Origin: Desulfovibrio sp. Marseille-P6017
GTDB lineage: Bacteria; Bacillota_A; Clostridia; Peptostreptococcales; Peptostreptococcaceae
Assembly (NCBI GenBank): GCA_900604495.1
Contig: UWOR01000004.1
Location: 186,001 to 250,000, forward strand
Direction of reading: 5' to 3'
Length of the DNA: 64,000 bases
Shown here in pieces: positions 28,440-37,846 of this stretch (within the stretch, counting starts at the first letter, position 1; each line of letters begins with the position of its first letter). The position numbers were made by a program, and so were the translations under genes. The notes under the pieces were generated by a model, which made no database searches, was not told the origin of the DNA, and was given only the letters and a program-made list of their open reading frames with translations.

Positions 28440-29843
28440 ATGAAAATGTTAAATAATTTCTTTAAAAAATTTAATAATCCTGTTCCTGTATTTGCACAAA
28501 CAAAAATAGAAAAGGATACGCAAAACGAAGATACAAATAGTACAAAACCTAAAACCACTTTTTTAGACGTAGCTGGACTTGACGAAGTAAAAGAAGAGTT
28601 GTTTGAAATAGTGGATTTTATGAAGTTCCCAGATAAGTACAAAAAAATGGGTGCTAAAATACCTAAGGGTGTTTTATTTTACGGACCACCTGGTACCGGA
28701 AAAACACTTCTTGCATCAGCAGTAGCTGGAGAAACTAATTCATCATTTTTTAACGTAACAGGTTCTGAGTTTGTTGAAAAATATGTAGGTGTTGGTGCAA
28801 AACGTGTCAGAACTTTATTTGAAAAAGCTAGAAAAGAAGCACCAAGTATTATTTTCATTGATGAAATAGACGCCATAGGAGCAAAAAGACACTTAGAGAG
28901 TAATAATGAAAAAGATCAAACATTAAATCAACTTTTAGTAGAAATGGATGGTTTTAATAAAGATTCTAATGTAATAGTTGTTGGAGCTACAAATAGACTT
29001 GACTTATTAGATGAAGCCTTACTTAGACCAGGAAGATTCGATAGACATATTCATATAGGATCACCTAACTTCCACACTAGATTTGAAATTTTAAAAGTTC
29101 ATACTAATAATAAACCTTTAGATGCATCTGTTGATTTAGAGCTTCTAGCAAAAAAAACTCATGGTTTCAATGGTGCTCATTTATCTAATATTGCAAATGA
29201 GGCCGCTATATTTGCTGTAAGAGACAATAGCCCTATTATAACTGCTCTTCATTTTGATAAAGCTTTAGAAAGAGTTATTGCAGGATTAGAATCTAAAAAT
29301 TCTACTTTAATAGCAAAAGAAAAAGAAATAGTTTCTTATCATGAAGCTGGTCATGCTATAGTCAGCAATATTTTAGGAATTTGTCCTATTCAAAAAATTT
29401 CAATAGTTCCAAGAGGAGAAGCACTTGGATATGTTCTCCAACTACCTGATGAGGATAGATATATTTATACTAAAGAAGAATTAATGAGTAAAATAAAAAT
29501 TCTATTAGCAGGAAAAGCATCAGAAGAAATAATATTTAATCATCAATCCACAGGTGCTAAGGATGATTTGAAAAAAGTAACAGATATAGCAAACCAAATG
29601 GTATGTGAATATGGAATGAGTAAATTAGGATTTATGACTATTGATGGAAATATCAAAACAATTTTATCCGAACAAGTTCAAAAAGAAGCAAATAGTATAG
29701 TCCAGGATTGTTATAAGGAAACTCTAGATCTATTAAACAATAATATAAATGACTTACATATAGTTTCTAAGTATCTTCATGACAAGGAGACTATGACTCA
29801 TGAAGAATTACAATCTTTAATAAAAAAAGAAATCGTAAATTAA
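28440..29843 (+). CDS. FtsH-like AAA+ zinc protease without membrane segments
   Basis: This is a full FtsH AAA plus M41 protease core, but only about 45 polar residues precede it, with no transmembrane helix, so it should be soluble. Numbering from the 28434 ATG: Walker A GPPGTGKT 84-91, Walker B FIDEIDAIG, arginine-finger region LLRPGRFDR, and zinc motif HEAGH 303-307. The pore loop reads KYVG instead of the common MFVG, and the usual GADL reads GAHL. ATG at 28440 is better spaced from GAGG than 28434. It is alone on the plus strand between two minus operons. A degradation role is expected; substrates are unknown. Confidence 0.88.
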   Translation: MKMLNNFFKKFNNPVPVFAQTKIEKDTQNEDTNSTKPKTTFLDVAGLDEVKEELFEIVDFMKFPDKYKKMGAKIPKGVLFYGPPGTGKTLLASAVAGETNSSFFNVTGSEFVEKYVGVGAKRVRTLFEKARKEAPSIIFIDEIDAIGAKRHLESNNEKDQTLNQLLVEMDGFNKDSNVIVVGATNRLDLLDEALLRPGRFDRHIHIGSPNFHTRFEILKVHTNNKPLDASVDLELLAKKTHGFNGAHLSNIANEAAIFAVRDNSPIITALHFDKALERVIAGLESKNSTLIAKEKEIVSYHEAGHAIVSNILGICPIQKISIVPRGEALGYVLQLPDEDRYIYTKEELMSKIKILLAGKASEEIIFNHQSTGAKDDLKKVTDIANQMVCEYGMSKLGFMTIDGNIKTILSEQVQKEANSIVQDCYKETLDLLNNNINDLHIVSKYLHDKETMTHEELQSLIKKEIVN

Positions 29844-29852
29844 TATTAATTA

Positions 29853-29892
29853 AAAAATCCACCGATATAGTGTTACATATCAGTGGATTTTT
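29853..29892. terminator. Bidirectional terminator between the FtsH-like gene and thrS
   Basis: AAAAATCCACCGATAT and its near-complement (one mismatch) flank an 8-nt loop. T-runs occur on both strands. The stops of two convergent genes lie on either side. Confidence 0.85.
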
Positions 29893-29909
29893 ATTTTTAT
29901 TTTATTAAA

Positions 29910-31829
29910 TTAAAACTGTTCTACATTTACTCTATTTACTACTTCTTCAGTTATAGTGTTAACGAATTCATCTACAGATACAGCTCCTATTTCGCCTTTA
30001 TCTCTTGATCTTACAGATATAGTCTTATCCGCTTCTTCTTTTTCTCCTACTATTATCATGTATGGTATTTTTTGAAGTTGTGCTTCTCTTATTTTAAATC
30101 CTGTTTTTTCAGCTCTATCATCTATTTCAACTCTTATACCTTTTGCAAATAAAGTATCTTTAACTTCATTAGCATAATCATTATATTTATCTGATATAGG
30201 AAGTATTCTAACTTGAGTTGGCGCTAACCATACTGGGAACTTACCAGCATAGTGTTCTATTAATATACCTATAAATCTTTCTATACTTCCAAAAGCAACT
30301 CTGTGTATCATTACTGGTCTATGCTTTTCACCATCTTGACCAACATAAGTTATGTCAAATCTTTGAGGTAACTGCATATCTAATTGTATTGTTCCACATT
30401 GCCATGTTCTACCTAAACAATCCCTTAAATGGAAGTCTATTTTAGGTCCATAGAATGCTCCATCACCTTCATTTAATATATAAGATAAGTTAAGATCTTC
30501 TAAAGCTTCTCTTAATCCATTTTCAGCTATCTCCCAGTCTGCATCACTTCCTATTGAGTTTTCTGGTCTAGTAGATAACTCTAAGTGATATTCAAATCCA
30601 AAAGTCTTATAAACTCTATCTATTAAATCTACAACACCTTTTATTTGATCTTTTATTTGTTCTGGCAACATGAATATATGAGCATCATCTTGAGTAAATG
30701 CTCTAACTCTCATAAGTCCATGTAATGCACCAGATAATTCATGTCTATGAACTCTACCAAGTTCCGCAACTTTCATTGGGAATTCTTTATATGAATGTGG
30801 TTTAAAGTTATAGTATATTAGTGAACCTGGACAGTTCATTGGTTTTATAGCAAATTGTTGGTCATCTATATCTACAGTATACATATTTTCTTTATAGTTG
30901 AACCAGTGTCCAGAAGTCTCCCATAGCTTTTGATTTAATATTATTGGAGTTTCTATTTCTTGGTATCCATCTGCTCTGTGTATTTCTCTCCAGAATTTTA
31001 ATAATTCATTTTTAAGTTCCATACCTTTTGGTAAAAATAATGGGAAACCTGGACCTTCTTCTGGTATAAAGAATAAATCTAATTCTTTACCTAATTTTCT
31101 GTGGTCTCTCTTTTTAGCTTCCTCTAACATGTGTAGGTATTCTTCTAAATCTTTATTTTTTTCAAAAGATATACCATAAATTCTTTGAAGCATTTTATTC
31201 TTTTCATCTCCACGCCAGTATGCACCTGCAACACTTAATAACTTAACAGCTTTAACTTTCTTAGTTGAAGGTAAATGTGGTCCTCTACATAAATCAGTAA
31301 AATCACCTTGCTTATAGAATGATATTACTTCCCCTTCAGGTAATTCTGATATAAGTTCTTCTTTATATATTTCTGAATTTTCTTTAGCCCAAGCTAAAGC
31401 TTCTTCTCTTGGTAATTCATATCTTTCTATAGCTACATCTTCTTTAGCTATTTTTTTCATTTCTTTCTCTAGTTTTTCTAAATCTTCATTAATTAATCTG
31501 TGTTCTAAGTCTATATCATAATAGAATCCATTTTCAACAGTTGGTCCTATTGCAAACTTAGCTTCTGGGTATAATCTCTTTATAGCTTGTGCTAACATAT
31601 GAGCTGATGTATGTCTAAATACATCTTTACCTTCTTCATCTTCAAATTTAAATAAGTTTAATTCACAGTCTTCCTTTACTATGTAGTCAAGTCCTACAAC
31701 TCTACCATTTACAGAAGCTGCAACTATTGCTCTAGCTAATCCTTCACTGATAGATTTAGCTATTTCCATAACTGAAAGTTCATTTTCAAATTCCCTTACA
31801 GATCCATCTTTTAATGTAATCTTTATCAT
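29910..31829 (-). CDS. thrS: Threonyl-tRNA synthetase
   Basis: This 639-aa enzyme has TGS, second additional (editing), class II catalytic and anticodon-binding domains in order. Zinc ligands are in MNCPGSL, RHELSG and IHRVAFGS. The editing domain keeps HTSAHMLAQA near residue 75. It charges tRNA-Thr. The start follows AGGAGG, and a Thr T-box lies upstream. Confidence 0.99.
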   Translation of the reverse strand: MIKITLKDGSVREFENELSVMEIAKSISEGLARAIVAASVNGRVVGLDYIVKEDCELNLFKFEDEEGKDVFRHTSAHMLAQAIKRLYPEAKFAIGPTVENGFYYDIDLEHRLINEDLEKLEKEMKKIAKEDVAIERYELPREEALAWAKENSEIYKEELISELPEGEVISFYKQGDFTDLCRGPHLPSTKKVKAVKLLSVAGAYWRGDEKNKMLQRIYGISFEKNKDLEEYLHMLEEAKKRDHRKLGKELDLFFIPEEGPGFPLFLPKGMELKNELLKFWREIHRADGYQEIETPIILNQKLWETSGHWFNYKENMYTVDIDDQQFAIKPMNCPGSLIYYNFKPHSYKEFPMKVAELGRVHRHELSGALHGLMRVRAFTQDDAHIFMLPEQIKDQIKGVVDLIDRVYKTFGFEYHLELSTRPENSIGSDADWEIAENGLREALEDLNLSYILNEGDGAFYGPKIDFHLRDCLGRTWQCGTIQLDMQLPQRFDITYVGQDGEKHRPVMIHRVAFGSIERFIGILIEHYAGKFPVWLAPTQVRILPISDKYNDYANEVKDTLFAKGIRVEIDDRAEKTGFKIREAQLQKIPYMIIVGEKEEADKTISVRSRDKGEIGAVSVDEFVNTITEEVVNRVNVEQF

Positions 31830-31861
31830 ACCTAGTGCCTCCTATTTATTTTATATATTAA

Positions 31862-32122
31862 AAAAACTCGTCGCCAATAAAAATATTGGGACGAGTATTA
31901 ATTCGTGGTTCCACCCAAGTTGATTTATAACAATAATATAAATCCTCTTGTTGACTATAAGGTTGTCAACCGAACACTTTCACATAAATTTATGCTAATA
32001 AGTTCTGCTCAAAGGTAGTTTTCAAATAGCTATATTTAGATGGGCTTACAGCCGATGACCCTTCCTCTCTGTAAATTAGTTCTACTTTACTCGTCCTTAT
32101 CTTAGCAATAATCTTGAGTTAT
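31862..32122 (-). promoter_or_regulatory. T-box leader of thrS (Thr, ACU specifier)
   Basis: GGGUGGAACCACGAA is at 31902-31916. The terminator ACUCGUC / GACGAGU with a U-run is at 31860-31896. In stem I, AAGG/CCUU and AAGUAG/CUAUUU close a loop whose right side is GAAAACUA. ACU (32017-32019) followed by A fits the specifier position for Thr. Confidence 0.93.
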
Positions 32123-32129
32123 TATCACT

Positions 32130-32158
32130 ATTATATCAGATAGTAAAATTTGTATCAA
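32130..32158 (-). promoter_or_regulatory. Promoter of thrS
   Basis: TTGATA (32153-32158) and TATAAT (32130-32135) on the minus strand with a 17-bp spacer, just upstream of the T-box. Confidence 0.8.
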
Positions 32159-32168
32159 CCTTAATATT

Positions 32169-32771
32169 TTATATGAATATTACGATAATGCCTTGTATTA
32201 TCCCTATTAAAAATCCTAATATTAATCCTAATACTTCTATATGTTTTAATTCTTTTTTAGCAACTCTTATAATTAAATCTTCAAGCTCGTATAGATCTAA
32301 TTCATTTATCTTAGTTTCTACCATTTCTTGTATATTTATACGTTCTTTCGCTTTATTTATCATTTCTTCACTTAACTCATTTATAGCAACTCTTACTTCT
32401 GAGTCAACTGCATCCATAATATATCCTTCTATCATTCCTCTTATTGGAAATGGTACAAAAGACATTTTTTCTTGTGCTATATTATTTATTTTTTCTTTTA
32501 TGTATTCTATAATTTTTTCTTTATCATTTTCGGTCATTATACTCTCTAGTATCTCATCCATAGATAAAAACTCATCTTGAATTATTTCACCTATATTTTT
32601 AGATATTTCATTCCTTCTTTTCGGTATAAGACCTATTATTTCAAAGTTTAATATCGGTATTTTTATAGGTTGTATTGGCCTAAATATTAATTTTATAGCT
32701 AAAACATTAGTTATGTATCCAATAACTCCACCAATACTTGCTAATAGCATCACTTTTAATATATTGCTCAT
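32169..32771 (-). CDS. DUF445 family membrane protein
   Basis: This 200-aa protein has one N-terminal membrane helix (LKVMLLASIGGVIGYITNVL) and the DUF445 segment AIKLIFRPIQP with GLIPKRRNEISKNIGEII. A helical middle and a C-terminal membrane helix (VLGLILGFLIGIIQGIIVI) follow. The Bacillus relative is YheB; its function is not established. The longest ORF starts at 32816, but AAGGAGAT precedes ATG at 32771. It lies between ytxC and thrS. Confidence 0.85.
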   Translation of the reverse strand: MSNILKVMLLASIGGVIGYITNVLAIKLIFRPIQPIKIPILNFEIIGLIPKRRNEISKNIGEIIQDEFLSMDEILESIMTENDKEKIIEYIKEKINNIAQEKMSFVPFPIRGMIEGYIMDAVDSEVRVAINELSEEMINKAKERINIQEMVETKINELDLYELEDLIIRVAKKELKHIEVLGLILGFLIGIIQGIIVIFI

Positions 32772-32871
32772 AAAAATCTCCTTATAATGTTGTATATTTA
32801 TTTTAGATATATACAATTATAAAGCTTATGATAAATTAAAAAAAGAATTTTTTTACTATCAATATATATAA

Positions 32872-33675
32872 CTATTTATATTTTGATATAACGCTAACTC
32901 TTTCTTCAAAGATAGATTTTATAGTTTCAATTACCAATTTAGACGAGTTATCATTTAAATAATCTAGTATCTTTATTTTTCTAGGACAAAGCGCTAGTAA
33001 TGTGCTTATTAAAAAATCTTCATAATTTAACTCTTCTTTTATAACCATATTTATAATGTCTTCATTATCAAGATTATCTATTTTTTTACCTTGACTATCA
33101 TACAATTTAAATGTTTTATCCTCTAATATATTCACTACAAGTAAATCTATTTTAGTATCTTGCATATCTACAAAATACTTTAGCACATTTATAAACTCAC
33201 TTTGGTCTTTTTCCTCTTGATATTCCTCTATTGCAATTTCTATTATAGAAGATAAATACACAATAACTTCTTTTAACCTAAATTTTAAAAAACCTTCTAT
33301 ATTTATGTAATTTTCATATTTTAAATAATTAGATACTTTCGTTAGAATACTATCTTTAATTAAATTTTCCATTCGATTAAAGACTTCTAATGAATATTGA
33401 TATATAATATCAAGCTCATTTAAATAACTATCCTTGTATCTTTTATCTATATATTCTTTTAAGTATTTATCTTTTACTATACATATTATTAAATCGGTAA
33501 TTTCCTGTCCTATCTCCTCTAAGTCAATATCATTTTTCATATCAAGATTGATTACTAATTCTACCATACCTCCATTTAAACTCACATTTTTATCTACTTC
33601 CTTAGATTCCAAAATTTCTTGGGCCTTAATCCTAGGATGAGGTGAGAAACTTATATGAATTTCTTTATTGGTCAA
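32872..33675 (-). CDS. ytxC: Putative sporulation protein YtxC
   Basis: This 267-aa helical protein has the YtxC-like motif INIEGFLKFRLKEV near residue 125 and the C-terminal ISTLLALCPRKIKI segment. The gene is known as sporulation-linked in Bacillus, where it also sits upstream of thrS; that conserved neighbourhood supports the call. Its biochemical role is unknown. The start is TTG at 33675 after AAAGGGG. Confidence 0.8.
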   Translation of the reverse strand: MTNKEIHISFSPHPRIKAQEILESKEVDKNVSLNGGMVELVINLDMKNDIDLEEIGQEITDLIICIVKDKYLKEYIDKRYKDSYLNELDIIYQYSLEVFNRMENLIKDSILTKVSNYLKYENYINIEGFLKFRLKEVIVYLSSIIEIAIEEYQEEKDQSEFINVLKYFVDMQDTKIDLLVVNILEDKTFKLYDSQGKKIDNLDNEDIINMVIKEELNYEDFLISTLLALCPRKIKILDYLNDNSSKLVIETIKSIFEERVSVISKYK

Positions 33676-33798
33676 ATGTATCGCCCCTTTCTAACTATAT
33701 AAAAGAGGATTAGCTAATAATAAAATCTTATCTTATAGTTTATTATTTCAATAAATAGTATTTTTAAACTATATTTATTCTCTTTTATTTATAATAAA

Positions 33799-33840
33799 AA
33801 AACTCGCTATATGTACTATATTGTACAAATAACGAGTTTT
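33799..33840 (-). terminator. Terminator of the nucleoside ABC operon
   Basis: The minus-strand RNA can pair 14 of 15 positions (ACUCGUUAUUUGUAC with GUACAUAUAGCGAGU, two G-U pairs), followed by UUUUUUU. It lies eight bases after the permease stop. Confidence 0.9.
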
Positions 33841-33847
33841 ATATTAA

Positions 33848-34783
33848 TTATCTTTCACCTTTTTTGTATGGGTTTCCAAGCGCTGATGGAGCCTTAGAAC
33901 TCTTAACAAATAATACTAGTACTATTAAAGTTACTATATAAGGTATCATTGATAATAAGTTTTCATTTATAACAAATGGTAATTCTGGATTTCCAAAGAA
34001 AACAGTTAAAGCAGTTGAGAAACCAAATAATAAACAAGCTACCATCGCCCATTGTGGTCTCCATTTACTAAATATAACTGCTGCCATAGCAATATATCCT
34101 TGACCAGATATTAATGTTGGTCTGAATGATGAAACAACAGCTAAACTCATGGATGCTCCACCAAATCCAGCTAGTATACCAGATATTATAACTGCAGCAT
34201 ATCTAACACGAGTAACATTTATACCTAAAGTATCTGCTGCACCTGGGTGTTCCCCAACCGCTGTCACTCTAAGACCGAACTTAGTTTTATATAGTACATA
34301 CCATACTACAAAAACTAATATAAATGCTAAATAAACTGTAGCATATGAGTTAAATATAGTATCTAAGATACTTCCTGATTCAAATAATCCATTTAATGGT
34401 CTTGGTATCTTATTTTCCATTGGTATTGTTGGAGTCATTGTTGCTCCATCAAACATTATTTTTGATACAAATAATGCTACCCCTGGTGCAAGTAAGTTTA
34501 TAGCAACACCTGATATTGTATGGTCTGCATTAAAACTAACTGTTGCTATAGCATGGATTAGAGCAAATAATCCACCTGCAAGTCCACCAATTATAAACGC
34601 TAACCATGGATTTCCTAAAAGGTATCCTGATGCTGCACCCGCAAATGCACCCATAACCATCATACCTTCTAGACCTATATTTACTATACCTGATTTTTCA
34701 GAAAATACTCCACCTAATGCTGTAAATATAAGGGGTGTAGAGTACATTAAAGTTGTACTGATTATTAAAGCTAATTGTTGCAT
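33848..34783 (-). CDS. nupQ: ABC permease, nucleoside/BMP type (NupQ-like)
   Basis: This 311-aa inner-membrane permease has about eight hydrophobic segments and belongs to the branched-chain/ribose permease superfamily. The family segment GVFSEKSGIVNIGLEGMMVM is near the N-terminus, and AVGEHPGAADTLGINV is the coupling loop. It pairs with the second permease and the double ATPase to import nucleosides or related compounds. Its ATG overlaps the upstream stop (TAATG), so translation is coupled. The exact substrate is inferred. Confidence 0.9.
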   Translation of the reverse strand: MQQLALIISTTLMYSTPLIFTALGGVFSEKSGIVNIGLEGMMVMGAFAGAASGYLLGNPWLAFIIGGLAGGLFALIHAIATVSFNADHTISGVAINLLAPGVALFVSKIMFDGATMTPTIPMENKIPRPLNGLFESGSILDTIFNSYATVYLAFILVFVVWYVLYKTKFGLRVTAVGEHPGAADTLGINVTRVRYAAVIISGILAGFGGASMSLAVVSSFRPTLISGQGYIAMAAVIFSKWRPQWAMVACLLFGFSTALTVFFGNPELPFVINENLLSMIPYIVTLIVLVLFVKSSKAPSALGNPYKKGER

Positions 34784-35871
34784 TATGCATTACCCCCTTT
34801 ACTTCTTTTTTCTTTCATTTTATCATATAACATTTTTAATACACTACTTAATGCTATAAAGTAAACTATTGATCCAATAACTATACTTACAACTTCTGAA
34901 GGAGCTCCAACGGCTTGCATTTTAGTTCCTCCATACTTAAATGCTCCGAATAATAATCCAGAGAATATAACTCCTATTGGATTACTATTAGCGATTAATG
35001 CTACTGCTATACCATCAAATCCATAACCTTCTTGTGCTGCTAATACTGATATGTTATGAGATACACCCATTACTTGTATTGCACCAGCAAGACCTGCTAT
35101 TAAACCTGCTATGGCCATAGATTGTAGTATAGATCTATTTACGTTTATTCCACCGTATTCTGCACCAAACATGTTATGTCCAACACCTCTTAATTCAAAT
35201 CCTAAAGTTGTTTTGAATAATATGAATGATACTATTAATATAACTACTATAGATATAACTATTCCCCAGTTTACTGAAGTAGCTGGACCTACTAAACCTT
35301 TTAACCAGTCTATACCTATGCTTGCACTATCATGTATACTAATTGAAGTTTCACTATTATTTTGAGCTAAGAAGCTAGTTCTTATTAAGTAGTTACTTAA
35401 ATAGAATGCTATCCAGTTTAACATTATTGTAGCTATAACTTCATTTATTCCAAATTTAGATTTTAACCATCCTGCAATTCCACCCCAAACTGCACCAGCT
35501 ATTGCTGCTATTAAAAGAGTTAATGGGATGTGTATTATTGCTGGTAATTCAATACCCGCACCTACTATAGTTGCAAATAATGCACCTATTATAAACTGAC
35601 CTTCTGCTCCTATATTGAATAATCCTGTCTTGTATGCAAATGCAATAGAAAGACCTGTTAATATAAGCGGAGTCGATCTTATTATAGTCCAAGCTATGAA
35701 TTTAGGCTTACCAATTACACCTGTTATCATAGCTGAATATGCATCAATTGGGTTGAATCCAGCTATTAATAATGCTATTGCTCCAACTATTAAACCTAAT
35801 ACTATTGATATTAGTGAGAATAGAATAGCATTATTGGCAGCAGATTTTTTCTTAATCTTATTATTGCTCAT
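34783..35871 (-). CDS. nupP: ABC permease, nucleoside/BMP type (NupP-like)
   Basis: This is the second permease, 362 aa from ATG at 35871, with a lysine-rich N-terminus and multiple membrane helices. The family segment is YKTGLFNIGAEGQFIIGA. The coupling loop reads FELRGVGHNMFGAEYGGINV. The longest ORF starts at 35880 with GTG, but that codon overlaps the AGGAGG site. The gene overlaps the end of the ATPase by 11 bases. Confidence 0.9.
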   Translation of the reverse strand: MSNNKIKKKSAANNAILFSLISIVLGLIVGAIALLIAGFNPIDAYSAMITGVIGKPKFIAWTIIRSTPLILTGLSIAFAYKTGLFNIGAEGQFIIGALFATIVGAGIELPAIIHIPLTLLIAAIAGAVWGGIAGWLKSKFGINEVIATIMLNWIAFYLSNYLIRTSFLAQNNSETSISIHDSASIGIDWLKGLVGPATSVNWGIVISIVVILIVSFILFKTTLGFELRGVGHNMFGAEYGGINVNRSILQSMAIAGLIAGLAGAIQVMGVSHNISVLAAQEGYGFDGIAVALIANSNPIGVIFSGLLFGAFKYGGTKMQAVGAPSEVVSIVIGSIVYFIALSSVLKMLYDKMKEKRSKGGNA

Positions 35872-37432
35872 CTTCTGCACCTCCTGCCATCATAAATCCT
35901 AATGTATTTTCATCTGCATCTTTACCATCAACTATACCTACAATTTTACCTTCGTATATTACAGCGATTCTATCAGATACATTCATAACTTCATCTAATT
36001 CAAGAGATACTAAAAGTACCGCATTTCCTTCATCTCTTTGTTTAACTAAAGAACTATGAACGAATTCTATCGCCCCAACATCTAGACCTCTAGTTGGTTG
36101 AGTTGCTATCAATAATTGTGGCTCTTTTGTTGCTGCTCTTGAAACCTCTATATTGTCAACTTCTCTACCTATTATTATTTTTTGTTGGTTACCACCCGAT
36201 AAAGCTCTCGCTTTTGTAGTATAATCCGTAGGTCTTACATCAAACCTTTTTATTATTTCTTCTGCATGTTTTTCTATAGCTGATTTATTTAAAATTCCAT
36301 TTTTAGAGAATCTAGGATCCTTATAATTTTGTAATACTGTATTTTCAGCTATTGTAAAGTCTAATATTAAACCTCTTTTTTGTCTATCTTCTGGTATATT
36401 TTTTATACCTTTTTTGAAAACTTCTATAGGCTTATTATTTATAACTTCATGTCCATTTATTTTTATACTTCCAGATTCAGATTTTCTAAGTCCAGTAAGG
36501 GCTTCTACTAATTCAGATTGTCCATTACCATCTATACCTGCTATACCTAGTATTTCACCAGCCCTAACTTCTAATGATAATCCATCAACAGCTGCTATAT
36601 TTCTATTATCTCTTACTACTAAATCTTCAATTGATAAAACAACATCACCTAACTTAGGTTCATCTTTATCTACTTTGAAGTTTACTTCTCTACCTACCAT
36701 CATTGCTGCTAAGTCATCTTCGCTTGTTTCTGAAACCTTAACTGTATCTATATATTTACCTCTTCTTATTATAGTACAGTAATCAGCTGCTGCTTTTATT
36801 TCTTTTAACTTATGAGTTATTATTATTACAGATTTACCTTCTTTAGTTAAATTTCTTATAATTTGCATAAGCTCATTTATTTCTTGAGGTGTAAGAACAG
36901 CAGTCGGCTCATCAAGTATTAATATCTCAGCTCCTCTATATAAGGCTTTTAATATTTCTACTCTTTGTTGCATACCTACAGTTATATCTTCAACCTTTGC
37001 ATTTGGATCTACATATAGTCCATATCTTTCCGATAATGCTTTAACATCTTCAGTAGCTTTTTTCATATCTACAGCACCTAAACCTTTAACTGGCTCAGTA
37101 CCTAGTATTATATTTTGTGCTACTGTGAATGGTTGAACAAGCATAAAGTGTTGATGAACCATCCCTATCCCATTTTCAATCGCTACATTTGGGTTATCGA
37201 TATTTACTAATTTTTCATTTATATGTATTTCTCCAGAAGTTGGATGATATAAACCATATAATATATTCATTAGTGTAGATTTTCCTGCTCCATTTTCTCC
37301 TAAAAGAGCATGTACTTCTCCTTTATGTACAGTCAAATCTATATTATCATTTGCCACGAAGTTTCCGAACTTTTTAGTTATCTTTTTCATCTCAACAACT
37401 TTTTGACTGTAATCCACATTACTTTTATTCAT
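35861..37432 (-). CDS. nupO: Double ABC ATPase, nucleoside/BMP type (NupO-like)
   Basis: This 523-aa protein contains two ABC domains. The first has Walker A GENGAGKST near 46 and the family variant VGMQQRVEIL as signature. The second has a degenerate Walker A (GIAGIDGNGQSE) and ALSGGNQQKII as signature. This is normal for the sugar/nucleoside subclass. It energises the two permeases and has its own promoter at 37474-37502. Confidence 0.94.
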   Translation of the reverse strand: MNKSNVDYSQKVVEMKKITKKFGNFVANDNIDLTVHKGEVHALLGENGAGKSTLMNILYGLYHPTSGEIHINEKLVNIDNPNVAIENGIGMVHQHFMLVQPFTVAQNIILGTEPVKGLGAVDMKKATEDVKALSERYGLYVDPNAKVEDITVGMQQRVEILKALYRGAEILILDEPTAVLTPQEINELMQIIRNLTKEGKSVIIITHKLKEIKAAADYCTIIRRGKYIDTVKVSETSEDDLAAMMVGREVNFKVDKDEPKLGDVVLSIEDLVVRDNRNIAAVDGLSLEVRAGEILGIAGIDGNGQSELVEALTGLRKSESGSIKINGHEVINNKPIEVFKKGIKNIPEDRQKRGLILDFTIAENTVLQNYKDPRFSKNGILNKSAIEKHAEEIIKRFDVRPTDYTTKARALSGGNQQKIIIGREVDNIEVSRAATKEPQLLIATQPTRGLDVGAIEFVHSSLVKQRDEGNAVLLVSLELDEVMNVSDRIAVIYEGKIVGIVDGKDADENTLGFMMAGGAEDEQ

Positions 37433-37473
37433 CGCTCTTTATTACCCTCCTTATTTACTAATCAGCACTTTTT

Positions 37474-37502
37474 ATTATACTAAAATATAATTCATATAAC
37501 AA
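37474..37502 (-). promoter_or_regulatory. Promoter of nupO-nupP-nupQ
   Basis: TTGTTA (37497-37502) and TATAAT (37474-37479) on the minus strand with a 17-bp spacer. The transporter genes can thus be transcribed apart from the lipoprotein genes. Confidence 0.75.
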
Positions 37503-37788
37503 ACTTTTTTCGACATTTTTTTGTATTTTATTTAAAAGATGCACATTATTTAAATTATTTTAATTAATTTAGCCTCTCTCTTTTATCATTGTTATATACT
37601 ATTTACAAAATTAGTAAATATAATTGTATATACTTATATATTATCCATAAAACTCCTAATCTATTTGTTTCATTATGATTAAATTTAATTACATAATTAT
37701 TTTTAATTAAATTTCATATAAAAAATAATAAACAATAAGTTTTTCATATAATAAATAGTCTGTATTCTAATTAACTTATTAATTAAAT

Positions 37789-37841
37789 AAGCTTTCTTAC
37801 AAAATAATTATTTTATTAATAATCATAAAGTAAGAAAGCTT
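37789..37841 (-). terminator. Terminator after bmp lipoprotein 1
   Basis: AAGCTTTCTTAC and GTAAGAAAGCTT form a 12-bp stem around a 29-nt AT-rich loop, six bases past the stop. The weak U-tract and long loop lower the confidence. Confidence 0.65.
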
Positions 37842-37846
37842 TTTAT

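Larger units (their letters stand above)
37433..37846. other. 414-bp gap between bmp lipoprotein 1 and nupO
   Basis: It holds the lipoprotein gene terminator (37789-37841), the nupO promoter (37474-37502) and AAGGAGGG ribosome site. The rest, about 37510-37780, is very AT-rich with no ORF and no recognisable riboswitch. Confidence 0.6.
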
